Shown: positions 1-6,835 of the stretch, one piece after another
How the letters are laid out: each line of letters opens with the position of its first letter
Position numbering within the stretch: position 1 is the stretch's first letter
Assembly: GCF_014359955.1 (NCBI RefSeq)
Contig: NZ_JACIYL010000003.1
Coordinates: forward strand, 1-25,143
Length of the DNA: 25,143 nt
Direction of reading: 5' to 3'
Source: Thermogutta sp.
Lineage (GTDB): Bacteria > Planctomycetota > Planctomycetia > Pirellulales > Thermoguttaceae
Made by a program: the position numbers and the translations under genes
The notes under the pieces: generated by a model
Database searches by the model: none
What the model was told of the DNA's origin: nothing
The model's input: the letters and a program-made list of their open reading frames with translations, nothing else

Positions 1-498
1 TCAAATTCCAAACTCGGCCCGCAGATGCTGGAGGAACTCGAGGATGTCTTCTTTCTTCGCATTTGGGCATTTGCGAAAGAATTCGCGCCAGGGTTTGCTC
101 CAGTTCTCAGGTCCAGTGTGGATTCCGTCCGGCTTTAGCCTGTGTTTGCCATGCTCTAGTTCTATCACGTAGTCTTCAACATTGAGCCCTGCTTCTGCAA
201 ACCTATCCGCGAATTCCCTTGGGAGCAAGTGATGTTTTTCGATAACCCGGGCCGCCTCCGCCGCACGCCGGGCATCGTTAGCTTTGTCCAGACCTTTGAG
301 AACAGCCGCAGCCTCGTCACCGTATTTTGCGACGTACCGCCCAAGCTTGCCACCCTTGCCAAGGGCATCGCCCCATACGGGAATCATCGAGGCCGCGGAC
401 AGCCCCGCCCCCGTCCAGTCCCCGCGGGCAGCAGAAATGCTCGCGTTCAATGCGTCGAACGGTTCGCCCACGCCAGGGATGGTCCCAGCTACATCCAA
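1..498 (-). CDS. orphan polymorphic-toxin tail: pre-toxin segment + DUF2380-like (HHLLP) nuclease domain
   Basis: This looks like the C-terminal tip of an RHS-type or other polymorphic toxin, lacking the delivery part. From the TTG at 498, residues ~1-55 resemble the hydrophobic Gly/Ala-rich pre-toxin (PT-TG-like) segment (motif VAGTIPGVGEP). Residues ~88-165 carry a conserved HHLLPREF, then an ELEHGKHRL stretch and GIHTGPENW, as in DUF2380/SitA-type toxins, which are thought to have an HNH-like nuclease fold. The same frame stays open back to 627, reading FWAAAREFF and GQNLDYYQAGLDVAG, which is typical of sequence just before a pre-toxin domain. That stretch has no ATG or GTG start and overlaps the end of the upstream 98-aa gene. 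I therefore read it as a displaced orphan toxin cassette rather than a freely expressed gene. The stop lies at the window edge (1-3). The family call rests on motif recognition only. Confidence 0.6.
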   Translation of the reverse strand: MDVAGTIPGVGEPFDALNASISAARGDWTGAGLSAASMIPVWGDALGKGGKLGRYVAKYGDEAAAVLKGLDKANDARRAAEAARVIEKHHLLPREFADRFAEAGLNVEDYVIELEHGKHRLKPDGIHTGPENWSKPWREFFRKCPNAKKEDILEFLQHLRAEFGI

Positions 499-595
499 CC
501 CCGCTTGGTAATAGTCAAGATTCTGACCGAAGTAGTACCCGTAAAGACTGAAAAACTCTCGCGCTGCAGCCCAAAAGTCCCGCGCCCCGGCGCAA

Positions 596-892
596 TCACT
601 CGTCCTGGTTCCCCGAAGCTCTTCTTGTCATCATGATAAGGTGCAACAAGGAGTCGATCTCTCGATCAACCTTCTCGCGTTGCTCTTCGGGCTGGCACAT
701 GAAATATATGTGCTCCAGCGAAGCAATGAAGCGCCGTAGGCCTTCGAGGACTGTGGAGCCGGCCGTCCGCTCAAGTGCGGAAGCAACACCTTCCACAGTA
801 GTCTGCAGCTCGGTCAACGTGAGCTCGCCGCTACGGAAACGGTGACAAGCATCTTCAATCATCTTGACAAGTCGTGCGCTGTGCTCATCCAC
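596..892 (-). CDS. 98-aa helical protein, candidate toxin-immunity protein
   Basis: A small, highly charged, probably all-helical protein with no signal peptide or membrane segment. It starts at a GTG (890-892) supported by a strong Shine-Dalgarno GGGAGGA (complement of 899-905). It begins 20 nt after the stop of a toxin-tail remnant (913) on the same strand and precedes a second toxin tail. This is the position normally held by an immunity gene in RHS/polymorphic-toxin loci. I recall similar small proteins of about 95-100 residues with an FRSGEL-type motif beside such toxins, but cannot name a family. An antitoxin role is inferred from position, not from sequence. The gene is intact, so it may still be useful as a self-standing immunity gene although the upstream toxin has been lost. 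Confidence 0.6.
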   Translation of the reverse strand: MDEHSARLVKMIEDACHRFRSGELTLTELQTTVEGVASALERTAGSTVLEGLRRFIASLEHIYFMCQPEEQREKVDREIDSLLHLIMMTRRASGNQDE

Positions 893-898
893 GAGAAT

Positions 899-905
899 TC
901 CTCCC
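899..905 (-). promoter_or_regulatory. strong ribosome binding site for the 98-aa gene
   Basis: GGGAGGA on the minus strand lies 6 nt before the GTG at 892. It fixes this GTG as the start of the 98-aa candidate immunity protein. Confidence 0.55.
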
Positions 906-912
906 TTGCTAA

Positions 913-992
913 TCAGTGACGAATAACTGAAATGACGATGCCGTTTTCCAATACGACCTCTATGTTACCGAGAATCTTTCTTACTCGCGTCG
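913..992 (-). pseudogene. C-terminal remnant of a polymorphic toxin
   Basis: The minus-strand frame ending at the stop at 913-915 reads TTRVRKILGNIEVV followed by LENGIVISVIRH. This resembles the last beta-hairpin of small toxin domains at the end of RHS-type proteins. Upstream of ~992 the frame loses meaning, because the sequence changes to an IS630 transposase fragment in another frame. Only the final ~26 residues are left. The remnant sits directly before the candidate immunity gene, as a toxin should. I cannot identify the toxin family from so short a piece. Confidence 0.4.
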
Positions 993-1163
993 TCAAACCA
1001 ACTCCGCGGTCATGTGCAAGTCGGTCGGATCGTCCGGCTGGGCACAGCGAAGGATGATCCGCGCGCGAAACACCGCCGCTTGTGGCGCAGATCGTGCAAG
1101 CACGATGCCTTGCAGTTGGCGGGCCTCCTCTGGGGAAGGATAAATAATAGGGGCTCGAGCCAT
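993..1163 (-). pseudogene. IS630-type transposase, N-terminal fragment
   Basis: From the ATG at 1163 about 56 residues can be read: MARAPIIYPSPEEARQL, then a stretch with ARIILRCAQPDDPTDL, ending MTAELV and a stop at 993-995. This is the usual N-terminus of IS630-family transposases up to the first helix-turn-helix. The rest of the HTH and the whole DDE catalytic domain are absent, so the element is dead. It breaks off exactly where the toxin remnant begins, which suggests a deletion between an inserted IS and the toxin gene. Terminal inverted repeats could not be identified. Confidence 0.55.
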
Positions 1164-1239
1164 AGGAAGCACACCATGCAACAACGACAAAGCCACCGTG
1201 GTTTCCTGACAACTCGCTTCCCCATTACACCATCTCCAC

Positions 1240-1909
1240 CATTTTAACCGAAACCCAAAAACTCTCTACACCAACCGGCGAACGTGTGAAACGGTGGACT
1301 CGGGATTTCCCCGGCGCCATTTTCGAGACTATCCTGACTGTTGTGAAAAACTTAACGAAAAGTGAGGATAAACCAGCCCAAGAAAAGACTTGACAAAGCA
1401 GCAACGAGCGGACACCATAGCACTTACGAGAATCGGCTCCCTGCGCGTTAGGCTGCGGATTCGGCGCCCGGAGGCCATACGCAGAAGCATGCTAAAATTA
1501 ACATAGTCGCAGAGGAACCGAATACTTTTATTACCCATTGTTTGGGTGCCCGCGTGACCACTAACGCGATTGTCCCGGCGCTGATTGTTTTGGTCAAAGG
1601 TCGGCCGGCTGGGAGGCGATTTATCGGCCGGTGCTCGGCCCAGTTGGATGGATTGTCATTCTTAGTGGTGTACCAGACACCCGAGCAAAGTGCCCAAAGT
1701 CTAAGAGCCTGGCCGTCAAGGAAGCGCCCAACTGCAAGAAGTGGAGCGCTACGCCTGGGTTTGCTCCCGTAAATGCGAGCAATGGAAGGCCAAGCATCAG
1801 CAAATACGGTAGCCTGAAGTATGACGACTATTAATTCGCCGGAGTTAACCTCGCCCCGGGCTCGCGCGCGGGCACGGTTAGCTCAAGTTAGGTCTTCGTA
1901 GACAGAAAT
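1240..1909. other. ~670 bp without a recognisable gene
   Basis: Several short frames exist here, including an 82-codon plus-strand frame opening at a TTG at 1586 and ending at 1834. None gives a protein I recognise and none has a good ribosome binding site. A GC-rich inverted repeat (GCCCG/CGGGC) lies near 1854-1873, just before the PD-(D/E)XK-EVE gene. The stretch separates two transposon-scarred patches and is probably decayed accessory DNA. Confidence 0.4.
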
Positions 1910-2686
1910 ATGGATAAGACAATCAAACACTTACGGCCAGAAGTTCTTGACGGCGCACCAATTCGCTATGCCCCTGTCAACGAACTAGGAGTTGTTTTTC
2001 TCTTCGCGCACTTAGCAAAGAGGTGGCGTCTGCGTGTCGATTCAATACAGTCGGGCTTTCCTGACTGCATCGCATATCAGAAAACACAAGGACATGAAAA
2101 GAAAATACGTATTGAATTTGAATACCAATCAAAAAACTTCTTAACGCACGGTCATGATCCGAACAAATGCGATTGGATTGTTTGCTGGGAACATAACTGG
2201 CCAGATGTTCCAGGCCGCCTACATGTTGTCGAGCTTCGCCGAGAGTTTGGCTTGGGGTTCAACGTTTGGATCATGCCCACTAACGATCCATATAAAGAAG
2301 AGCTAGAACGAATCAATGTGTGTTCTTGGTGGAGCCTTCCTAGCCAATGTCACAAAGGCGACTTGATTTTATTCTATTTCACGCGACCGGAAAAATACAT
2401 CGCGCATATCTTTACGGCTACAGACCGTGCACAAAAAGTTACTGCAGGATGGAAGACGGGTAAAGATTATATGGGTCCGATAAAACGCATATGCAGGCTT
2501 AAGGCGCCAATCTTCCTGGACGACATGAAAAATCATCGTATACTTTCAACCGCACATTTTGTTCGTTCTCGCATGCAGGGACGACCTAATGCTACAGAAT
2601 ATTGGCCTTATTTATATGATCTGATCGTAAGACGAAATCCATCGGTCAAGGCGAAGCTTGGTAAATATGCCCCAGAAAATATCTAA
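1910..2686 (+). CDS. probable PD-(D/E)XK nuclease fused to an EVE/PUA-like domain
   Basis: A 258-aa protein with two apparent domains. Residues ~20-115 look like a PD-(D/E)XK fold: GFPD (P51-D52), then a strand reading IRIEFEYQS with E69 and E71 (an ExE arrangement as in BamHI-type sites), then HGHDPNKCDWIVCWEHNW (residues 80-97). Residues ~117-255 look like an EVE-type PUA-like reader: CSWWSLPSQCHKGDLILFY (138-156), a following strand ending in HIFT (166-169), and a basic C-terminal part with LDDMKN and HFVRSRMQG. EVE/PUA readers bind modified bases, and fusions to nucleases occur in modification-dependent (type IV-like) restriction. That role is inferred here. The gene is visibly AT-richer than its neighbours, stands alone with no methyltransferase, and lies between transposase fragments, all signs of transfer. 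No clear Shine-Dalgarno precedes the ATG. Confidence 0.6.
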   Translation: MDKTIKHLRPEVLDGAPIRYAPVNELGVVFLFAHLAKRWRLRVDSIQSGFPDCIAYQKTQGHEKKIRIEFEYQSKNFLTHGHDPNKCDWIVCWEHNWPDVPGRLHVVELRREFGLGFNVWIMPTNDPYKEELERINVCSWWSLPSQCHKGDLILFYFTRPEKYIAHIFTATDRAQKVTAGWKTGKDYMGPIKRICRLKAPIFLDDMKNHRILSTAHFVRSRMQGRPNATEYWPYLYDLIVRRNPSVKAKLGKYAPENI

Positions 2687-2779
2687 GATTCGGGGGAGCA
2701 AACGCATGCACTTTAACTGCGACTCCGCTGCGCTACATCGCGGCAGGTGGATGTCGTGTTTGTCCGGAGGAGCGAACGC

Positions 2780-2938
2780 CAGGGCTCGACGGCTATCGCG
2801 CGGCGGCCGCCCGGTGCGTTTCCGCGACCAGAATTCTTCCAAAATCGGTTTGATTCGCTCCCACAGGGCGTCGGGGATTTCCCAAATCACGCCCAACGGC
2901 TTTCGCTTCCGTGTTCGCCTTCTTCGTCGCTTCGCCAT
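2780..2938 (-). pseudogene. IS5-type transposase, N-terminal fragment
   Basis: From the ATG at 2938 the frame gives a very basic N-terminus (AKRRRRRTRKRK), then IWEIPDALWERIKPILEEFW and GRPPRDSRRAL. This matches the start of IS5-family (DUF4096-type) transposases. After RRAL, near 2780, the similarity ends and the frame runs on in unrelated sequence to a stop at 2612, overlapping the 3' end of the nuclease gene. The usual continuation (a GCQW-type motif and the DDE domain) is missing. A good ribosome binding site (AAGGAGA, ~8 nt before the ATG) survives, so this is the intact 5' end of a truncated gene. Confidence 0.55.
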
Positions 2939-3013
2939 CCTCGGGTCTCCTTTCCTGAAAGGACCACAACACCCCAGATGGCTTAGACCCCAAATCTTCG
3001 TTTTGACGAAACG

Positions 3014-3196
3014 TCAGTTTTCGGACAGTTTCTTACTGCTTTTGTGAGAGCTTGGTTTCCACGGGGAATCGCAACAGCCGTTCTGCGGCCAATCAGCACG
3101 ATCCGGTTTCCCGCAGCAAGCAGCATTGCCGCTGGCGGCGCATCGATCCGAGGAATTCCGGCCACCGCACGTGTCGCATTTGAAGCTGGATGCCAA
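3014..3196 (-). CDS. possible 60-aa Cys-rich protein
   Basis: A short frame opening 16 nt after the stop of the fused transferase gene, on the same strand, from a TTG at 3196. It encodes seven cysteines in 60 residues: CDTC (7-10), C19, CC (27-28) and CC (41-42), with a Lys/Ser-rich end. Paired cysteines suggest a metal or arsenic ligand, which would suit the arsenosugar genes before it. Against it: the start is a TTG just after an in-frame stop, no Shine-Dalgarno is visible, and an overlapping frame (3216-2983, GTGA overlap with the transferase stop) competes. I recognise no family. It may be chance. Confidence 0.3.
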   Translation of the reverse strand: MASSFKCDTCGGRNSSDRCAASGNAACCGKPDRADWPQNGCCDSPWKPSSHKSSKKLSEN

Positions 3197-3212
3197 GGCG
3201 GATCAACAGGTT

Positions 3213-4559
3213 TCACAGTCGCCCAGGGAAACGATTGCGGCCGGTTTCATACCATCGGGCAAGACGGGCGGGAGATATGCCTAGAAGGAATCCGAGGATC
3301 ATTTTCTGGTTGATCCATGTGGTCCGCCATGGACCGAGCACTTGCCAACGGCGTCCTGATGTAATCACACTAGCAGGAGCAATCACGATTCGTCCCAGCC
3401 TGCGGAGGCGGCGGACCAGCTCGAAGTCTTCCATGATCGGCAAGTCGGCAAACCCGCCGAGGCTGTGGAAGGTTCGGGCTTTCAAGAAGAGTGTTTGGTC
3501 GCCATAAGGCAGTTGGAGTAATCGCGAGCGAAGACTGACACCCAACTCGATCCAGCGCAAAGCATGCTGGCGGCCGTCGATGCGGAGCTGGAATGCGCCG
3601 GCGACCGGTTCGGGCTGCACAATGCTTTTCGGGCGATCGAACACCCGGCGAACATGTCGGTCGAATCGCTTGGGCAGACGCGTGTCGGCATGGAGGAAAA
3701 GGAGGATTGAGCCGCTTGCCAACGCCGCCCCGGCATTCATCTGCAGGGCCCGACCAGGCGGTGAAAAGAAAACGCGGCATCCGGCCCTGTGGGCGATTTC
3801 CGCCGTCCCGTCGGTGCTTCCGCCGTCGACGACGATGGTCTCCACGTTCGCGCTGCCTTTCACGCTGAGCAGCGTCGGCAGAAGATATTCCGCCTCGTTC
3901 AGCGTGGGGATGATCACGGAGATCAACTCAGGCTGCCCGCTGTGGACAGACTGCTGCGTGCGGCGCCAGATGGCCAAGTCTTCCGGCCGATCTACGTCGG
4001 AGAGCATGGCAAGTTGGAACACGTTGAGAGAAAGTTCTCTGGCGCGGCGGAGCGTTTCTTTGCGAACCAGTTCGGTTCCCCAGGGAATAGCGTGGAACAA
4101 TTGTGGTGCGGGACGTCGCATGCCGATCAGATAATACCCGCCGTCGGTGGCCGGTCCGAGAACCAGATCGCACTCTCCCAGGCGCTCGAACGCCTCGCCG
4201 AGCAGTTTGGGAGTGATTTCCGGGCAGTCGGTTCCGATGATCACTACACGTTCTGCTCCCTGGCGGAACGCTTCGGCGAAAGCCCGTTGCATGCGGTGGC
4301 CCAGATCGCCTGGCACTTGCGGGCGATAGGAAAATTCGCTACCGAAGTACTTGGCCATCTTTTCCGCGGTGCCGCCGGCGAAATAGACTTCGACCGCCAC
4401 CGGCGAAACCTCGGCCAGGCGGCGAGCGGTATCCAGGGTTCGCCGCGTAAGTTGCGACGAAAGTGCAGCCGCGCCGTGGCGTCCCAGTGCAGGAATCAAC
4501 CGGGTTTTCGCATTTCCCGGTTCGGGGAATCGAGTAAAGACGATCAAGCGTTGTTGCAT
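3213..4559 (-). CDS. fused TIGR04282-TIGR04283 transferase (arsenosugar biosynthesis glycosyltransferases)
   Basis: A 448-aa fusion of two families normally encoded separately (rSAM/selenodomain-associated transferases 1 and 2). Residues 1-205 are the TIGR04282 part, a nucleotidyltransferase-like GT-A fold: FPEPGNAKTRLIP (11-23), GTDCP (109-113), GPATDGGYYLIG (135-146), DVDRPEDL (188-195). Residues 212-448 are a family-2 glycosyltransferase: SVIIPTLNE (214-222), VDGGSTDGT (244-252), HADTRLP (290-296) with the metal-binding DxD position, and a conserved MEDFELVRRLRR. The frame is open to an ATG at 4682, two bases after the radical SAM stop, but the extra 41 residues are Cys/Pro-rich and unlike the family, so I prefer the ATG at 4559. 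It is the last clear gene of the island. The acceptor is unknown; a role in sugar-conjugate arsenic metabolism follows from family and context. Confidence 0.82.
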   Translation of the reverse strand: MQQRLIVFTRFPEPGNAKTRLIPALGRHGAAALSSQLTRRTLDTARRLAEVSPVAVEVYFAGGTAEKMAKYFGSEFSYRPQVPGDLGHRMQRAFAEAFRQGAERVVIIGTDCPEITPKLLGEAFERLGECDLVLGPATDGGYYLIGMRRPAPQLFHAIPWGTELVRKETLRRARELSLNVFQLAMLSDVDRPEDLAIWRRTQQSVHSGQPELISVIIPTLNEAEYLLPTLLSVKGSANVETIVVDGGSTDGTAEIAHRAGCRVFFSPPGRALQMNAGAALASGSILLFLHADTRLPKRFDRHVRRVFDRPKSIVQPEPVAGAFQLRIDGRQHALRWIELGVSLRSRLLQLPYGDQTLFLKARTFHSLGGFADLPIMEDFELVRRLRRLGRIVIAPASVITSGRRWQVLGPWRTTWINQKMILGFLLGISPARLARWYETGRNRFPGRL

Positions 4560-4684
4560 CGTACGGCAATCAGCGTGCTTCAGGAATCCGTGCTCAGGAA
4601 AACTCCCTGGCCGAACAGACGGTACCACAGAACATGCTCCCAAGCAGCACCGCCTGCCAGTTGGCGGAACAGAAAACCCCATGG

Positions 4685-5677
4685 CTATCGCGGTCCACTA
4701 CAGCTCGAGCCGAAGGCAAAACACGAGTAACAGCGGTGATGCTTAAGTCGCACGCGAACTTGAAGACTTTCCTTCAGTGTGCTGCCGAGATCGAAAGCTT
4801 CATCATCATCGACCAGGGTGCAAGCATACACCCGTACTCTTCCTTTCTTCTTCACAATCATCCGGCTGTAGGCGCACATGAATTTGCTGCGCTGCTCGGC
4901 GGTGGTATAGGTCCTCATGCACTTTTCCGTGATATGGGGAACATTGGCAATCGAGCCGGGAGGGAGAAAATCCGGGAATTTTACGATCGGCACGTCTGGC
5001 GGAAGACCAGCCTGGCGAAACAGCGGTTCGTAACCCCGGTCGATTGCGGCGGAGTCTTCGTCCGGCTTCATCAGACGGGCGATCGACACGGCAAAGCCTG
5101 CCGCGTGGAGCATCCCCAGCGTTTCCATCGCCATGCGGAAGTTTCCTTGGCCGCGGAACTGGTCGTGTTTATCCGGATCGGGATGATCAACACTGACGCG
5201 AAAGGAAAGCACATGCGGCTTCGCACGCAGCGCGACAATTTCCGGCAAACGTTTGCGCAACGGCTTCGTACCGTTGGTCAGCACCAGGCAGGGGAGATGG
5301 TCGAGGCTGAAGTCGAGAATCTCCAGGAACCAGCGATTCACAAACGGCTCGCCACCGGTAAAGGCCAACCGCTCGACACCGAGTTCCAGTGCCTCTGCGA
5401 TGAACGGCTTCACGTCATCGAGGCTGATCGCTTCGATCCGCCGGTCCCCCGGCTTGGATCCTTCGTAGCAAAAGCGGCAGGCAAGATTGCAGTTGGTACC
5501 GGTGTGGAACCACAGCTCGGTCAATCGCTCGCTCTCGATGTAACCGCGGTATTGTCCATCGGGCGTAAGGAGCCAGTTCGGATCATCACTTTTCTCGCGC
5601 CGCGGAACTGTATCTCGGGCCGGCCTAGCAGCAATTGTCGGCCTCGGTGCAGGTGCTGCGTGCTTCGGTGGTGACAT
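4685..5677 (-). CDS. radical SAM protein of the arsenosugar cluster
   Basis: A 330-aa radical SAM enzyme. The cluster motif is CNLACRFC (C63, C67, C70), followed by the SAM-binding TGGEP. The C-terminal ~80 residues add six cysteines (KC, FMC, YAC, RCYSC, SSC), suggesting a SPASM/twitch-like auxiliary cluster. The ATG at 5677 is chosen because the preceding frame is the arsM shadow. It lies inside arsM, giving a 53-nt overlap and implying tight coupling. By position it should be the enzyme that adds a SAM-derived deoxyadenosyl group to methylated arsenic (the ArsS step). However, it lacks the CHVDA-type motif and DUF3641-like C-terminus I associate with canonical ArsS, so it may be an analogue or do a different step. 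The first ~30 residues are Pro/Ala/Arg-rich and probably disordered. Confidence 0.75.
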   Translation of the reverse strand: MSPPKHAAPAPRPTIAARPARDTVPRREKSDDPNWLLTPDGQYRGYIESERLTELWFHTGTNCNLACRFCYEGSKPGDRRIEAISLDDVKPFIAEALELGVERLAFTGGEPFVNRWFLEILDFSLDHLPCLVLTNGTKPLRKRLPEIVALRAKPHVLSFRVSVDHPDPDKHDQFRGQGNFRMAMETLGMLHAAGFAVSIARLMKPDEDSAAIDRGYEPLFRQAGLPPDVPIVKFPDFLPPGSIANVPHITEKCMRTYTTAEQRSKFMCAYSRMIVKKKGRVRVYACTLVDDDEAFDLGSTLKESLQVRVRLKHHRCYSCFAFGSSCSGPR

Positions 5678-6800
5678 AATACGCTTGTCCTTTCGTTTCT
5701 CGCGGGTGACGGTGTACGGGACGGCTGCAATCGAAGGGGGCGGCTTCTTCCGGCGGTACAGGCTGGCGTGGCTCGATGAAGATGAAGCAATCCTTGTAGG
5801 GAGGTCTTTGCAGCAGCGCGAATGTCTTGTCGCACACAGCCATCCGCTCGCCGCGATAGTAAACGTGACCGTCGTCATCCTCCACCTTCTTGAACGGACC
5901 GCGGTAGATGACCGCCTGATTCCGCTCCAGGCACGGACTCTGCTTGCCCTTGTAAGCGACCAGCGTCAGCGAGCGGAATTCGATCCCTTCCACCGTGCGC
6001 CACGGCTCGGATTGCCGCGCCGCGATATGGATGCCGTAAAAACCGGCCTCCTGGAACGCCTTGAGGAATTGATCTTCGCGGAAAGCCCCCGAGATGCATC
6101 CCGACCACAGCTCCGCGTCGTTCTGCAAGTGTTCGGGCACATTTTCGTCGGAAACGATGTCGCTGATCGCCGCCCGGCCCCCAGGCTTCAGCACACGATA
6201 GATTTCCGCCAATAGTTGCCGGCGATCCTCAGGGCGAACCAGGTTGAGCACACAGTTGGAAACCACGCAATCGACCGACTCGTCCGGGATCATCGGTTGC
6301 TCGTGCCATAGGCGCTGCTCGATCTGGCGCAGGGTGATCCACTGCTCGGGCGTGTCGATCGCCAGGCCGCGCGTCTGCCGGGCAAGCAGCTCTAGATCAA
6401 GAGCCAGATCCTGGATCAATCCATAGCGGAACTCCACGTTGGCGTAGCCGAGCCATTCGGCCACCGTGTGGCGGTGGCGCCGTGCCAGCGCGAGCATCTC
6501 GGGATTGCAATCCACGCCGATCACGCGTCCCTGCGGGCCGACAACCTGCGCGAGAATATAGCAGGTCTTCCCGCTCCCGGATCCCAGGTCGAGCACGGTT
6601 TCGCCTTCCTGCACGTAGGGTGTCGGATCGCCGCAACCGTAGTCGCGCTGGAGAATTTCTTCAGGGATGATGTCGAGGTACTCCCGCCGGTAATCCACCG
6701 GACAGCAGAGGGCCGCTTCCGTCTGCCGGGCGGCGGCCGAATACCTCCTAGCCACCGCCGTTTCTTTGCCGTTGTCGTTTGAAAATCCTCTTGTGGTCAT
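5625..6800 (-). CDS. arsM: ArsM-like arsenite S-adenosylmethionine methyltransferase
   Basis: A 391-aa class I methyltransferase. Motif I is VLDLGSGSGKTCY (69-81), followed by VIGVDCNPEML (93-103), VDCVVSNCVLNLV (177-188) and a post-motif KPGGRAAISDIV (205-216). Cysteines matching the arsenic-binding triad of ArsM can be proposed: C56 in YGCGDP, C183 in SNCVLNL and C235 in SGCISGAF. A CC pair at 32-33 and a terminal CC at 390-391 add further candidate arsenic ligands. The C-terminal ~110 residues form an extra Cys-containing domain often seen on arsenosugar-cluster ArsM proteins. It would convert trivalent arsenic to methylated species that feed the radical SAM enzyme. A strong ribosome binding site (AGAGGA, 4 nt before the ATG) supports the start. 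It begins 35 nt after the glucosidase gene and overlaps the next gene. Confidence 0.85.
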   Translation of the reverse strand: MTTRGFSNDNGKETAVARRYSAAARQTEAALCCPVDYRREYLDIIPEEILQRDYGCGDPTPYVQEGETVLDLGSGSGKTCYILAQVVGPQGRVIGVDCNPEMLALARRHRHTVAEWLGYANVEFRYGLIQDLALDLELLARQTRGLAIDTPEQWITLRQIEQRLWHEQPMIPDESVDCVVSNCVLNLVRPEDRRQLLAEIYRVLKPGGRAAISDIVSDENVPEHLQNDAELWSGCISGAFREDQFLKAFQEAGFYGIHIAARQSEPWRTVEGIEFRSLTLVAYKGKQSPCLERNQAVIYRGPFKKVEDDDGHVYYRGERMAVCDKTFALLQRPPYKDCFIFIEPRQPVPPEEAAPFDCSRPVHRHPRETKGQAYYVTTEARSTCTEADNCC

Positions 6801-6835
6801 CGGTTCCTCTCTCCTGTTTCTTTTTTCTTTGCCAG

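Noticed and set aside
1390..1395. Perfect TTGACA resembling a -35 box
   Set aside because: At 16-18 nt spacing the next hexamers (for example CACCAT) are poor -10 boxes, and no gene starts nearby.
1542..1834. Short plus-strand frames that might be small genes
   Set aside because: No Shine-Dalgarno, no recognisable protein, and competing frames on both strands of similar length.
3789..5674. Two long plus-strand open frames (3789-4730 and 4634-5674) antisense to the transferase and radical SAM genes
   Set aside because: Both are shadows; the minus-strand proteins carry all conserved motifs.
5625..5680. Selenocysteine-type recoding at the arsM/radical SAM junction, suggested by the selenodomain label of related families
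   Set aside because: Both arsM and the radical SAM gene end in TAG, not TGA, and no SECIS-like hairpin was seen.
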